A program made the position numbers and the translations under genes. A stretch of 64,000 nucleotides of DNA from JBBTXG01 sp038062375 (lineage in GTDB: Bacteria > Patescibacteriota > Minisyncoccia > Minisyncoccales > UBA10102). The DNA lies in assembly GCA_038062375.1 (NCBI GenBank), contig JBBTXG010000005.1, positions 157,056-221,055 of the forward strand, written 5' to 3'. Below are positions 1 to 8,162 of the stretch, piece by piece; positions within the stretch are counted from its first letter, which is position 1, and each line of letters starts with the position of its first letter. The notes under the pieces are model-generated. The model was not told the origin of the DNA, searched no databases, and saw only the letters and a list, made by a program, of their open reading frames with translations.

Positions 1-23
1 TATCATACTATAACGGAGGGGGT

Positions 24-446
24 TCACAAAATCGAGCTATGCAGCACATCTGGTTGATAGGGCTCCATGAACGAGATCGGGATCTTCTTTGCTTTTCTTT
101 GCATCCACATTTGCAAATCTTCCCCGAGCATTTGCTGATCGTATCCCAAACAGATATGATCCGGATTCAATTCTTCGAGCACACGATAACTCGACTGCTC
201 TTCATCGCCCAATACCGCGCCATCTGCCATGTGCTCTCGCAAAACCAGTTGCAAACGCTCCCTTTCTGAATATCTCGGTTTTTTATTTTTCAACTGGAAC
301 GCCGCTTTGTCTCTCCCAACAATCACCATAAGTTCCTCCCCATGCGCTTTTGCCTGCGTAAATAGACTCCGATGTCCTTCGTGAATTCCATCAAAAATGC
401 CAAATACCACTACTCTTTTTTTTCTTTGAGAAATTTGTGCTTCCAT
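24..446 (-). CDS. Cytidylyltransferase-like nucleotidyltransferase
   Basis: Small Rossmann-type nucleotidyltransferase of the cytidylyltransferase superfamily (glycerol-3-phosphate cytidylyltransferase / archaeal-type FAD synthetase group). The N terminus has VVVFGIFDGIHEGHRSLF, where G-x-FD-x-x-H-x-GH is the family nucleotide-binding signature. PRYSERERLQLV fits the following helix. The expected late ISSTxxR motif is not evident, so the substrate cannot be named. The start is placed at the ATG beginning MEAQISQRKK; an in-frame ATG 11 codons upstream (479) gives only a hydrophilic extension and is less likely. It lies downstream of the RTX gene but is separated from it by a terminator. Family call is good; specific function is inferred only loosely. 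Confidence 0.75.
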   Translation of the reverse strand: MEAQISQRKKRVVVFGIFDGIHEGHRSLFTQAKAHGEELMVIVGRDKAAFQLKNKKPRYSERERLQLVLREHMADGAVLGDEEQSSYRVLEELNPDHICLGYDQQMLGEDLQMWMQRKAKKIPISFMEPYQPDVLHSSIL

Positions 447-481
447 AAAAATAACTCTGTATCTTTTCAATTCTAGCAAAA

Positions 482-520
482 ACGAAAATAAATGAGGAGC
501 AGAAATCGCTTTCTGCTCCT
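482..520 (-). terminator. Intrinsic terminator after RTX gene
   Basis: Perfect 11-bp inverted repeat (aggagcagaaa / tttctgctcct, 495-520) with a 4-nt loop. On the minus strand it is followed by a T-rich run (catttattttcg). It sits about 25 bp after the stop of the RTX protein gene. Confidence 0.8.
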
Positions 521-544
521 GTTTGTCATGTTTTGCGAAATGAA

Positions 545-2038
545 TTAGACTTCGCAGTCTACTTCGATTTCCGCATCACAAGTATCGATCCCTCCTGTAC
601 CATCTGCGCTGTCAAAGCCAGCGTCGCCAGTCAGGCTGTCGTTGCCGTCGTGGCCCACCATTGTATCGTCTCCGGGGCCGCCGTTGATGGTGTCGTTACC
701 ACTGCTACCCCAGATGATGTCATTGCCAGAACCACCATTAAGGGTATCAGCTTCGTGATCCCCGAAGAGTTGGTCGTTGCCGTCGCCTCCAAGGACTACA
801 TCGCGACCCGTATTACCGCTAAGGTCAGGATCGTTGCCTGGGCCGCCATCAATGTAGTCGTTGCCGCCAAGGCCGCCGTTGATGGTGTCTTCGCCACCTT
901 GGCCAAAGAGGCCGCCATCTTTGCAGCCTCCCAGGACACCGTCGGTGGGACGGTCGTCGCCACCACCACCGTCTATGTTGTCGTTGCCGTCGCCACCCTC
1001 CACGCGGTCGCAGTCGGGTCCGCCATACAAGAAGTCATGGCCTGGGCCGCCAAATATGTGATCCTTGCCGCCCTCACCCTGGCAGTCGGCATCGTCTCCG
1101 CCCTCGCAAAAGACAGTGTCATTGCCGTCGCCAGCCCAAACGGTGTCACTCCCGCCTCTCGCGCAGATGATGTCGTCCCCGCCCTTGCCATAGATTTCAT
1201 CAGGTCCATCGCTTCCGAGGATAATATCGTTACCTCCGGTTCCAACGATCATCCCGGATCCTGTGATGGTAGGCTTCGCACAGGGATCTCCGCCTCTCGC
1301 TAAGATATACGGCCGGTCTGCGGGAGTTCCTGAAGTTTCCTTGACCAGCACCTCAAATGAACCGGGGAATGTATCGAACCACTCGTGCATCGAACAGCCC
1401 CAGCCCGAAAGAGATGCGTTGGTCGACCCTGCCATGGCAAGGTGGGCCGGGTTCACGATGACTGCCGAGTCGGGGCAGCCGTTTTGCCCTTGTACCTTGA
1501 AACTACCAAGCTGGTCCAAAACCGGCACGGCAGTGCTTGCCCCCACATTGAAATAGTAACAGCTGAGGGTCACGTACAGCCCTGTTCCCGAGCCGCTTGC
1601 AGCAAAGTTGATCCCGTCCTTTGTGAGTTGGGTACCACCCTGGAATTGGTGGAATTGGGGATCAGTTCCAATGATCACGACATTGCCCCTGACCATCGGG
1701 CCCCAGACAGCCCTGTTCGCTTCTGCCGCGGCGAGCGGGCCTGGACCCACGACACAGTTTGGATCTCCCAGGACGATCGCCTTGTAGCTCGCGAAATCAG
1801 CGGCGGTCATATCCGCCCATTGAGCAGGGGTTCTCACATCAGACGTCAGTCCGAGGGCCGTCGCCTGGGTAGACTCAAAACCGCCACCCATGGTAGTGCT
1901 CAAGATGAGCACGTCCCCTCCAACGCCTGGATGAGAGGCCTCGGCTACTTGGCTTTGAGCGATCACTACGCCCAAAAACGCTACGAGCAGACAGGCAACA
2001 AGGATCCAACCCTGGAGTTTTTTATGGATGAGACTCAT
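545..2038 (-). CDS. Secreted RTX-type calcium-binding repeat protein
   Basis: 497 aa. Residues 1-35 form a signal peptide: basic start, long hydrophobic stretch, then AEASHP. Residues about 40-250 form a globular domain of unknown family that begins DVLILSTTMGGG and contains several Cys. From about residue 265 to 485 there are tandem glycine/aspartate nonapeptides such as GGNDIILGSDGPDEIYGKGGDD, GGDGNDNIDGGGGDD and GGSGNDIIWGSSGNDTI, the hallmark of parallel beta-roll RTX repeats that bind Ca2+ outside the cell. A strong Shine-Dalgarno (aaaggag) lies 7-8 nt before the ATG. Its codons look richer in G+C than its neighbours, which suggests acquisition. No type I secretion genes are visible nearby, and the signal peptide suggests Sec export instead. 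Role (adhesion, surface layer or enzyme) is unknown. Confidence 0.9.
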   Translation of the reverse strand: MSLIHKKLQGWILVACLLVAFLGVVIAQSQVAEASHPGVGGDVLILSTTMGGGFESTQATALGLTSDVRTPAQWADMTAADFASYKAIVLGDPNCVVGPGPLAAAEANRAVWGPMVRGNVVIIGTDPQFHQFQGGTQLTKDGINFAASGSGTGLYVTLSCYYFNVGASTAVPVLDQLGSFKVQGQNGCPDSAVIVNPAHLAMAGSTNASLSGWGCSMHEWFDTFPGSFEVLVKETSGTPADRPYILARGGDPCAKPTITGSGMIVGTGGNDIILGSDGPDEIYGKGGDDIICARGGSDTVWAGDGNDTVFCEGGDDADCQGEGGKDHIFGGPGHDFLYGGPDCDRVEGGDGNDNIDGGGGDDRPTDGVLGGCKDGGLFGQGGEDTINGGLGGNDYIDGGPGNDPDLSGNTGRDVVLGGDGNDQLFGDHEADTLNGGSGNDIIWGSSGNDTINGGPGDDTMVGHDGNDSLTGDAGFDSADGTGGIDTCDAEIEVDCEV

Positions 2039-2279
2039 TCTCTTCTCCTTTTATTTTTTGATGTCTCTCCAGATATTGCCTTTCATGCAACAGAAACTCA
2101 CGGAGCTCTCGGCATATTCATGCAATCCTCCTTGCTCGCAAGGCACATAAAAGAGAGGTTTCCCCTCCCCTATATGTGGCTTGAGTAAATTACTCTTTCA
2201 TATTAGATGCGAAAGAGCTACCATTTATTATTTTCCTTCCAGAACAATGTGTCAATTGTGAATAACTTGGCAATGTAAT

Positions 2280-4142
2280 TTATTGAACAACTGCTCGGAG
2301 GCGGCGGACTCCTGCTCCCACTGCTTCTTCTTTGAGAATTTTGAATTTGCCGAGTTCCCCTGTATGGGTTACGTGGGGACCGCCGCAAAGTTCTTTCGAA
2401 AATACTTCTCCTGTTTGAGGATCGTACGCGCGGTACACCTTTACCATGGGAGGATATTTTTCTTTTTCAAAATAGAGGGCGCCAGTGTGTATTGCCTCTT
2501 CATACGGCATCTCTTTATATTCCATCGGCACATCTCTTCGGATTACTTCGTTCACCCAATCTACCACCTGTTGTAATTCTTCTGGAGTAAGTTTTCGATC
2601 GAACGTGAAATCAAAACGCATACGCTCTGCCGTAATATCAGACCCTGCTTGATGCAGTCTCTCGCCAAGCACCTTGCGCAACGCCGCCTGCGTCAAGTGA
2701 GTAGCCGTATGGAGCCTCGTGACGATTTTTAGTTCCTCTTCATCTACAGCTTTCAGTTCTCCTGTATCGAGCAACAAACCATGCCCCCCAAACTTTCGTT
2801 CTTGTCCTGCGCGAGAAATCTCACGATGCCTTTCAAACTCTTCAGCAACTTTTGCTCGAAATTCATTCTCATCAAATTGATATAACCTTTCTTCCAACAA
2901 TTCTTTAATCACCTCCACTGGGAATCCACAGCTTTGATATAAATCGAAAGCGTCCTTTCCAACCCTTTGACCTACAATAAATGACTGAAGTGGTCGTCCT
3001 GGAATTACACGCTGGGTCTTGGCACCTGGATATCTCTTATCAAACTCTTTGAGCCCTTTTTCTAAGGTTAAAGCAAACTTATTCGCTTCTCTTTCGAATT
3101 CTCGCAATATCACTTGTTGATTATCTTTGAGTTCACTGTAAAAATCTTCATAGAATTTGATTACATTGTTTATAGCCTCAATCACAGACTTTTGCGGAAT
3201 GAATAACTTCTTTGAATGGACCAAGAGGCGTCTTATGACTCGCCTCAACACATATCCCGCTTCTTTATTGGATGGCCGAACTCCATCTGCAAGCAAAAAT
3301 ATGCTGCCTCTTAGGTGATCAAACAATATGCGATTACTTCTACTTCTTATATCCGCTCCCCCAGGAGTTGATAAGAGACGTCCGAAGGGTACCGTAAATA
3401 AATCGGCATCAAAAATAGTTGGTACACCTTGGCTTACCATCGCGAGCCGCTCCAAGCCCATGCCCGTATCTACCCCTTGAATTTTAAGGGGCGTGAGTTT
3501 CGCATCTTTATCGCAATAGAATTGGTTAAATACGATATTCCAAACTTCAATACCTTCGATGTAAATCTCTGTGGTGGGGCCACAGGGACCTTCTTTTCCG
3601 GTTGGCCCCCAAAAGTTATCGATGCCCTCGCGACGAATTTTTGATTCGGGCATGCCGATTTCCTTCCAAAGTCCGTATGACTCCTCATCGAAGGGCACGC
3701 CATGTTTTCGCCAATCCCCTTCTGGCACTTTTGCAGGATCGAATACCGTGACGTAGTCAATTTCCAATCCCAGCACATTTTTCAGAAAGTCATAAGCGTA
3801 AGCAATCGCCTCCCTTTTGAAATATCCCCCAAAACTAAAATTTCCCATCATTTCAAAGAAGGTTAAATGTCGTTCATCTCCTACCTCATCAATATCAGAA
3901 GTACGAAAACATTTTTGAATGGAGGCTGTATTATAGCTCCCCAGCGATTTTCCACTCAACGTAGGATGGGACGAAACCATGGGATCTGCCTGCCCTGTGT
4001 AATAGGGTTTGAACTGCTGCATTCCCGCAGTGGTCAAAAGCACTGACGGATCATCAGGAATAAGAGAAGATGAGGGAACAATCGTATGCCCTCTTTCGCG
4101 AAAAAAGTCAAAAAATTTCTCTCGCAATTGTTTTGAACTCAT
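2280..4142 (-). CDS. alaS: Alanyl-tRNA synthetase, short form
   Basis: Charges tRNA-Ala with alanine. The class II catalytic core is at the N terminus (FFRERGHTIVPSSSLIPDDP, then LLTTAGMQQFKPYY). The editing domain carries the zinc-site motif HTATH near residue 476 and CGGPHV near residue 590. At 620 aa the protein stops right after the editing domain, whereas most bacterial AlaRS are about 870 aa. The oligomerisation and C-Ala region is absent, a compact form seen in reduced genomes and organelles. The ORF ends cleanly, so this looks natural rather than a frameshift. It lies downstream of a 29-codon zinc-finger ORF and mnmA. Confidence 0.95.
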   Translation of the reverse strand: MSSKQLREKFFDFFRERGHTIVPSSSLIPDDPSVLLTTAGMQQFKPYYTGQADPMVSSHPTLSGKSLGSYNTASIQKCFRTSDIDEVGDERHLTFFEMMGNFSFGGYFKREAIAYAYDFLKNVLGLEIDYVTVFDPAKVPEGDWRKHGVPFDEESYGLWKEIGMPESKIRREGIDNFWGPTGKEGPCGPTTEIYIEGIEVWNIVFNQFYCDKDAKLTPLKIQGVDTGMGLERLAMVSQGVPTIFDADLFTVPFGRLLSTPGGADIRSRSNRILFDHLRGSIFLLADGVRPSNKEAGYVLRRVIRRLLVHSKKLFIPQKSVIEAINNVIKFYEDFYSELKDNQQVILREFEREANKFALTLEKGLKEFDKRYPGAKTQRVIPGRPLQSFIVGQRVGKDAFDLYQSCGFPVEVIKELLEERLYQFDENEFRAKVAEEFERHREISRAGQERKFGGHGLLLDTGELKAVDEEELKIVTRLHTATHLTQAALRKVLGERLHQAGSDITAERMRFDFTFDRKLTPEELQQVVDWVNEVIRRDVPMEYKEMPYEEAIHTGALYFEKEKYPPMVKVYRAYDPQTGEVFSKELCGGPHVTHTGELGKFKILKEEAVGAGVRRLRAVVQ

Positions 4143-4162
4143 ACCTGCATACGTAAGGTTAT

Positions 4163-4252
4163 TTATTCTACCACATAGATTCGATTCCAGTCACCTTCGT
4201 CCAGGATTAGGTCACCACCACATTTGCTACAACTTCTGAGCAAAAAAGCCAT
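4163..4252 (-). CDS. 29-aa zinc-finger-like mini-protein
   Basis: Predicted peptide begins MAFLLRSCSKCGGDLILDEG and ends in WNRIYVVE. It contains one CxxCGGDL knuckle, as in half of a zinc ribbon. It was found by reading the alaS-mnmA gap: a very strong Shine-Dalgarno (aaggagggagg) stands 7 nt before the ATG, and the stop lies about 20 bp before alaS. A single CxxC pair would need a dimer or another ligand to bind Zn. It could be an intact microprotein or the remnant of a longer zinc ribbon; function unknown. Confidence 0.5.
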   Translation of the reverse strand: MAFLLRSCSKCGGDLILDEGDWNRIYVVE

Positions 4253-4297
4253 ATATTCCTCCCTCCTTATAAAACAAAGATATAGAAAAGAAAAGTG

Positions 4298-5359
4298 CTA
4301 CTCTATCACTCCTGCTCCAAGAAGCTGATCGCCCCGATAGATCACGGCGATCTGCCCGGGAGTGATAGCCCGCTGTGGTGCTTCAAATATTATACATACT
4401 TTGTCCCCAGAGTCAATATGAAGAGTTGAGCGTGCAAAGGGCTGACGATATCGGATCCTCGCCGCAACATTCCCAAAAGATCTCTCGCTTGGAGAAACAA
4501 ACCAATTGATGTCTCGCACTTTTACTTCTTTTTTATACAAATCTTTCTCATCCTTGCTCACCACCAAGAGATTTTGTTCCATGTCCTTGCCTATCACATA
4601 ATAAGGTCCTCCGGACAAGCGAATCCCCTTTCGCTGGCCAATGGTGTAATAAAATACTCCTTCGTGTTTACCTAATGTATTGCCGCTTATATCTACAATA
4701 TCTCCTGTCTGCGAGGGGATGTATCGCATGAGAAATTTCCTGAAATCGACTTTCCCAACAAAACAAATCCCTTGGCTGCTCTTGCGCTCGGCATTTGGCA
4801 AACCGAACTTCCGAGCCATCGTCCTTACTTCTTCTTTGGTATGATCCCCGACGGGAAACAATACCCGAGAAAGAACTTCCGGCTTCACAAATGAGAGAAA
4901 ATAAGATTGGTCCTTGTTCTTATCCTTACCTGCTAAGATACTCATTCTGCCATCTGTATGCTCAACTCTTGCATAGTGCCCGGTTGCAACAAAATCTGCG
5001 CCAAGGATCATTGCCTTCTCAAAAAACAACCCGAACTTAATCTCTTTGTTGCATGCAACATCAGGATTCGGAGTAATCCCCTTTTGATACCCTTCGAGCA
5101 AGTATTCTACCACTCTTTCTCGATATTCTTTGATAAAATTCCAAGTGTAAAATGGAATTCCCAAGTGCGCTGCCGCTAATCTTGCCGATCTCTCGTCATC
5201 TACTGAAGTGCATCCTCTATACAAAGGGTCATCTGCGTTCCAACACTTCATGTATATTCCGACCATGTCAAATCCGCCCTTCTTCAAAAGCGCTGCCGCA
5301 ACGCTACTATCCACTCCTCCTGACATTGCTACGAATACTTTTGCTTTTTTCTTGGTCAT
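4298..5359 (-). CDS. mnmA: tRNA-specific 2-thiouridylase MnmA
   Basis: Thiolates U34 of Lys, Glu and Gln tRNAs using ATP and sulfur relayed from a desulfurase. The PP-loop SGGVDSSVAA is near the N terminus. The two catalytic cysteines lie in PDVACNKEIKFG and SQGICFVGK, and the family motifs ATGHYARV and DQSYFLS are also present. The start is set at MTKKKAKVFVAMSGG. Longer in-frame starts at 5386 and 5437 overlap or precede the terminator hairpin at 5387-5412 and are unlikely. Length from this start is about 353 aa, normal for MnmA. Confidence 0.95.
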   Translation of the reverse strand: MTKKKAKVFVAMSGGVDSSVAAALLKKGGFDMVGIYMKCWNADDPLYRGCTSVDDERSARLAAAHLGIPFYTWNFIKEYRERVVEYLLEGYQKGITPNPDVACNKEIKFGLFFEKAMILGADFVATGHYARVEHTDGRMSILAGKDKNKDQSYFLSFVKPEVLSRVLFPVGDHTKEEVRTMARKFGLPNAERKSSQGICFVGKVDFRKFLMRYIPSQTGDIVDISGNTLGKHEGVFYYTIGQRKGIRLSGGPYYVIGKDMEQNLLVVSKDEKDLYKKEVKVRDINWFVSPSERSFGNVAARIRYRQPFARSTLHIDSGDKVCIIFEAPQRAITPGQIAVIYRGDQLLGAGVIE

Positions 5360-5386
5360 CCCACTTATAGAAAACAATGTTTCCAT

Positions 5387-5412
5387 AAAAAAATCAAGCC
5401 CATGTGGGCTTG
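5387..5412 (-). terminator. Intrinsic terminator between NlpC gene and mnmA
   Basis: 8-bp stem caagccca/tgggcttg (5395-5412). On the minus strand it is followed by a run of seven T after one A. It ends transcription of the NlpC/P60 gene and separates it from mnmA. Confidence 0.8.
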
Positions 5413-5460
5413 AATATCGAAGCGAAGTACCAGACAAATCTGATTTCGCGCTACGGTTAT

Positions 5461-5880
5461 CTACCCTTCTATCACCCTATATATTCCCCGAAATCTAGCT
5501 TTATCATACCCTAAAAATTCTTGGTAGCCCTCCCGTACCACCGTCCCCTTCCTCGACGAAGCATGAATCACCATGCCCCCTCCCGCGAAAATCCCATTAT
5601 GTCCTACTCCATTCTTTGCTCTCTGCTCATCGCGGTATGCGCCCCAGCGGCAATCACCAATAAATAGGAGATCGCCTGGCCTCCATAAGTCAGGGGCAAC
5701 AGGATCCCCATAATACAATTGTCCTATAAGACTTCTCGGGAGAAAGATACCGCATTGTGCAAATATCCACTCAATCAATGTGTAACAATTCACCATAGAA
5801 GGCGGGCGAGAGTTTTCCTCCCAGAAATTGTACCGGGAAACTCCCACGCACCCTTGAGCGACCTCAACTGGACTTCTCAA
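5461..5880 (-). CDS. NlpC/P60-family cysteine peptidase
   Basis: 139 aa, essentially one NlpC/P60 domain. This family cleaves peptidoglycan stem peptides. The nucleophile Cys32 sits in NCYTLIEWIFAQCGI, the family D/S/N-C-x-x-L helix, and the catalytic His is H94 in GVGHNGIFAGG; H106 in VIHASS may be the third polar residue. RPGDLLFI is the usual strand before the His. No signal peptide is visible, so it may be cytoplasmic, exported otherwise, or have a start further upstream. Substrate is inferred from the family only. Confidence 0.8.
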   Translation of the reverse strand: MRSPVEVAQGCVGVSRYNFWEENSRPPSMVNCYTLIEWIFAQCGIFLPRSLIGQLYYGDPVAPDLWRPGDLLFIGDCRWGAYRDEQRAKNGVGHNGIFAGGGMVIHASSRKGTVVREGYQEFLGYDKARFRGIYRVIEG

Positions 5881-5918
5881 CGCTCCCTCCTTTCCGGATT
5901 GAAAGTGCTATGAAAGAA

Positions 5919-6437
5919 CTAAGAGAATCGATCCGCAACCGTAGAGGCGGCAAAAGACTCCGGTTTTATTTTTGGCTCAAAGCCGTTCCCTCGGATGAGA
6001 CCAGTTACTTCTCGAATCATATCTTTGGTTGCTCCGTTTTCGCCAATGTCTGCATGGATGTATTGGAATTGATAGTTTACTTGAAGCACTCTTTCTTGGA
6101 GTTTTGTTGCAAAGTTATCTCGCAACCATAAAGCGAGTTGACAGGAAAGCAACACTTCCTCTAAAATCCTGTCGTGAAGATTATAAAACTTTCTTGGGGC
6201 AGGATAGTGAATACGCTTTAAGAAAAATCTCCCTCCCTCTCCTTTTCTCAAAACTACAATCACCGTAGGAAAGGTTGGGTCTTCGCTCGCAGAAGAGTCG
6301 CATCCCACGACAATTTCATATGATTTGGTGGGCTTTTCTCCCATATAGCAGATTATCTCCTCGATTACTTCTTCCAAAAAGAGATTGCCCTTCGTCGGGT
6401 TATAGAATTTTCCATCATTAAAAAAATCCATGTTCAT
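5919..6437 (-). CDS. YkuK/DUF458-family RNase H-like protein
   Basis: 172 aa. Matches the DUF458 (B. subtilis YkuK) family, a predicted ribonuclease H fold. The N-terminal FNDGKFYNPTKGNLFLEEV and the following EIVVGCDSSASED (first acidic strand) are characteristic. YIHADIGENGATKDMI supplies a second acidic strand and the C-terminal SFAASTVADRFS is conserved in the family. The biochemical activity of this family is not established. It follows tpiA by 5 bp and is probably in one operon with dedA and tpiA. Confidence 0.8.
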   Translation of the reverse strand: MNMDFFNDGKFYNPTKGNLFLEEVIEEIICYMGEKPTKSYEIVVGCDSSASEDPTFPTVIVVLRKGEGGRFFLKRIHYPAPRKFYNLHDRILEEVLLSCQLALWLRDNFATKLQERVLQVNYQFQYIHADIGENGATKDMIREVTGLIRGNGFEPKIKPESFAASTVADRFS

Positions 6438-6442
6438 TTACT

Positions 6443-7207
6443 CTACCCTACTCTCGCATTTTTCACAAGTGAGATAAATTCTTTTGCATCTAAAGAGGCT
6501 GAACCAACCAAAGCGCCTTGAGCTTTTCCCTCCTCGATAAATTCTTTTATATTTTTGCGATTCACGCTTCCCCCATATAAAATCCTTATGTTTTCTCCAG
6601 TCCCTTTTCCAAACATCGTATCAAGAACAGCACGGATGGAAAAGAGAGACTGCCGGATTCTTTGAGGAGAAGCGGGTTCAGCCCCCTCTGTGGTACTTAT
6701 TGCCCATTCTGGTTCGTAGGTGAGTACAATCTTTCGGACTTCTTGGGAGCTCTCCATACCCTTGAGGAGGGCTTCTAACTGCTTCTGGAGTTGTCTTTGA
6801 TTATTTTCTGAACTCCTCTCCTTTTCTCCAACACATACAATAGGAGTAAGACTTGCTTCCAAAACCGCATGGAGTTTTTTGTTGATCATCTCGATTGTTT
6901 CCCCAAGGTAATTTTTTCTCTCTGAATGTCCCAAGATGACATACGAACATCCCAAACTTTTCAACATCGAGGGTGATACTTCTCCTGTAAAAGCTCCTTT
7001 CGTCTCCCAAAAACAATCTTGAGCTCCAATCGATATCTTGTACCTCCCGTGCGGGAGATTGGGAAGATGAACAAAAGGAGGACAAATCGCCACTTCTATT
7101 TTTTGCAGGTTCTCCACGCCCTTCGCTACCATAGTAAAAAGCTCCAGTGCTTTATGTTCTGTCTCGGGATTCATCTTCCAATTTCCTACAATAAATGTCT
7201 TACTCAT
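6443..7207 (-). CDS. tpiA: Triosephosphate isomerase
   Basis: 254 aa, interconverts dihydroxyacetone phosphate and glyceraldehyde-3-phosphate. Catalytic residues are visible: Lys11 in GNWKMN, His94 in ILGHSERK and Glu165 in VLTYEPEWAI. The phosphate loop ILYGGSVN is present near the C terminus. The loop-6 segment reads AISTTEGAEPAS rather than the usual AIGTG, a mild divergence. The start codon overlaps the stop of dedA by 4 bp, so the two are translationally coupled. Confidence 0.97.
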   Translation of the reverse strand: MSKTFIVGNWKMNPETEHKALELFTMVAKGVENLQKIEVAICPPFVHLPNLPHGRYKISIGAQDCFWETKGAFTGEVSPSMLKSLGCSYVILGHSERKNYLGETIEMINKKLHAVLEASLTPIVCVGEKERSSENNQRQLQKQLEALLKGMESSQEVRKIVLTYEPEWAISTTEGAEPASPQRIRQSLFSIRAVLDTMFGKGTGENIRILYGGSVNRKNIKEFIEEGKAQGALVGSASLDAKEFISLVKNARVG

Positions 7208-7830
7208 GATCTATTTTTACTTTTGAGATTTCGAAGGTGTCTCTGTATCCACCATATTCCCAAACCCCCTATCATTGCAATAATAACCCAATCGAACTTG
7301 CGAACATAACCTTCGAGAAAGTGCCAATTCTCTCCCATTACAATCCCTGCATAAACGAGAAGGAAACTCCATATCAGAGAACCAACAAAAGTATAGAGAG
7401 AAAATTTCCAAATATTCATTCGTGCAACACCGGCGGGAAAAGAAATAAATGTTCTCACTACCGGAAGCATACGAGCTCCAAAAGCAGTAATCGCCCCATA
7501 TTTTTGAAACCAACGATCCGCCAATTCCAAATCGTGTCTGCTGATGAGAAAAAACTTTCCGTATTTTTCGAGAAAAGGTCTCCCTCCGAAAAATCCAAGA
7601 TAATAAGAAACAAGAGATCCTGCCAGATTTCCTATTGCGCCCCAAAAGACAACCCAACCAAGAGAAAGTTTCCCCTGAAACACCAAAAATCCAGCAAAGG
7701 GCATGATGATCTCCGAAGGAATGGGGATGTTTGCGCTCTCCAAAGCCATAAGGACGCCTATCCCCGCATATCCTATTGTTGCGATAACAGAGATTACGAA
7801 TGATGCGATCCGTTCGAGAATAAACTCCAT
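7204..7830 (-). CDS. DedA-family membrane protein
   Basis: 208 aa integral membrane protein of the DedA/SNARE-associated family, linked to undecaprenyl-phosphate or phospholipid flipping in other bacteria. Family marks are ESANIPIPSEIIMPFAGFL near residues 30-48, a GxxLGxxxxYxxG-type segment (GNLAGSLVSYYLGFFGG) and a central GARMLPVVRTFISFPAGVAR motif with the conserved arginines. About five to six hydrophobic segments. First gene of a dedA-tpiA-ykuK cluster. Confidence 0.9.
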   Translation of the reverse strand: MEFILERIASFVISVIATIGYAGIGVLMALESANIPIPSEIIMPFAGFLVFQGKLSLGWVVFWGAIGNLAGSLVSYYLGFFGGRPFLEKYGKFFLISRHDLELADRWFQKYGAITAFGARMLPVVRTFISFPAGVARMNIWKFSLYTFVGSLIWSFLLVYAGIVMGENWHFLEGYVRKFDWVIIAMIGGLGIWWIQRHLRNLKSKNRS

Positions 7831-8162
7831 GAAGTTCGAAGGATAGATAATTTTTTATATTTTATCACGGATTTCCGTAAAAAGAAAATTATGTCGAGGT
7901 CATCTCAAAACCCTTTATTCTCCTTAGTCAAATACCCTGCGGTCTTCGCGCAGGGAACTTTATCTGCACCAGTGCGGAGTTACGCTAATTTTACTTGTGC
8001 TAGGCTTAGCCTAGCACAAGTAGTCAAAGCGCTACTACCTCACCTTACACAATTCTTCACACAATTCTTCTATCTCGTATTATTTGCATATGCAAGAATT
8101 ACGAGACGCGTTCGAAAAAAGTCATGAAAGCCCGCTTGGAATTTTCTTTGCGTGGCTGGCGC
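7831..8162. other. Non-coding gap with two hairpins
   Basis: No convincing gene between dedA and the DHH gene. It holds a perfect 13-bp inverted repeat with a 3-nt loop at 7993-8021 (acttgtgctaggc arm), a smaller hairpin ccctgcg/cgcaggg at 7935-7955, and a direct repeat of acacaattcttc near 8050. The large hairpin lacks a T run on either side, so it is not a standard terminator. Confidence 0.6.

Noticed and set aside
533..1303. Long plus-strand open frame (256 codons)
   Set aside because: It is the antisense shadow of the RTX repeats; Ala/Val-rich low complexity follows from the Gly/Asp codons on the other strand.
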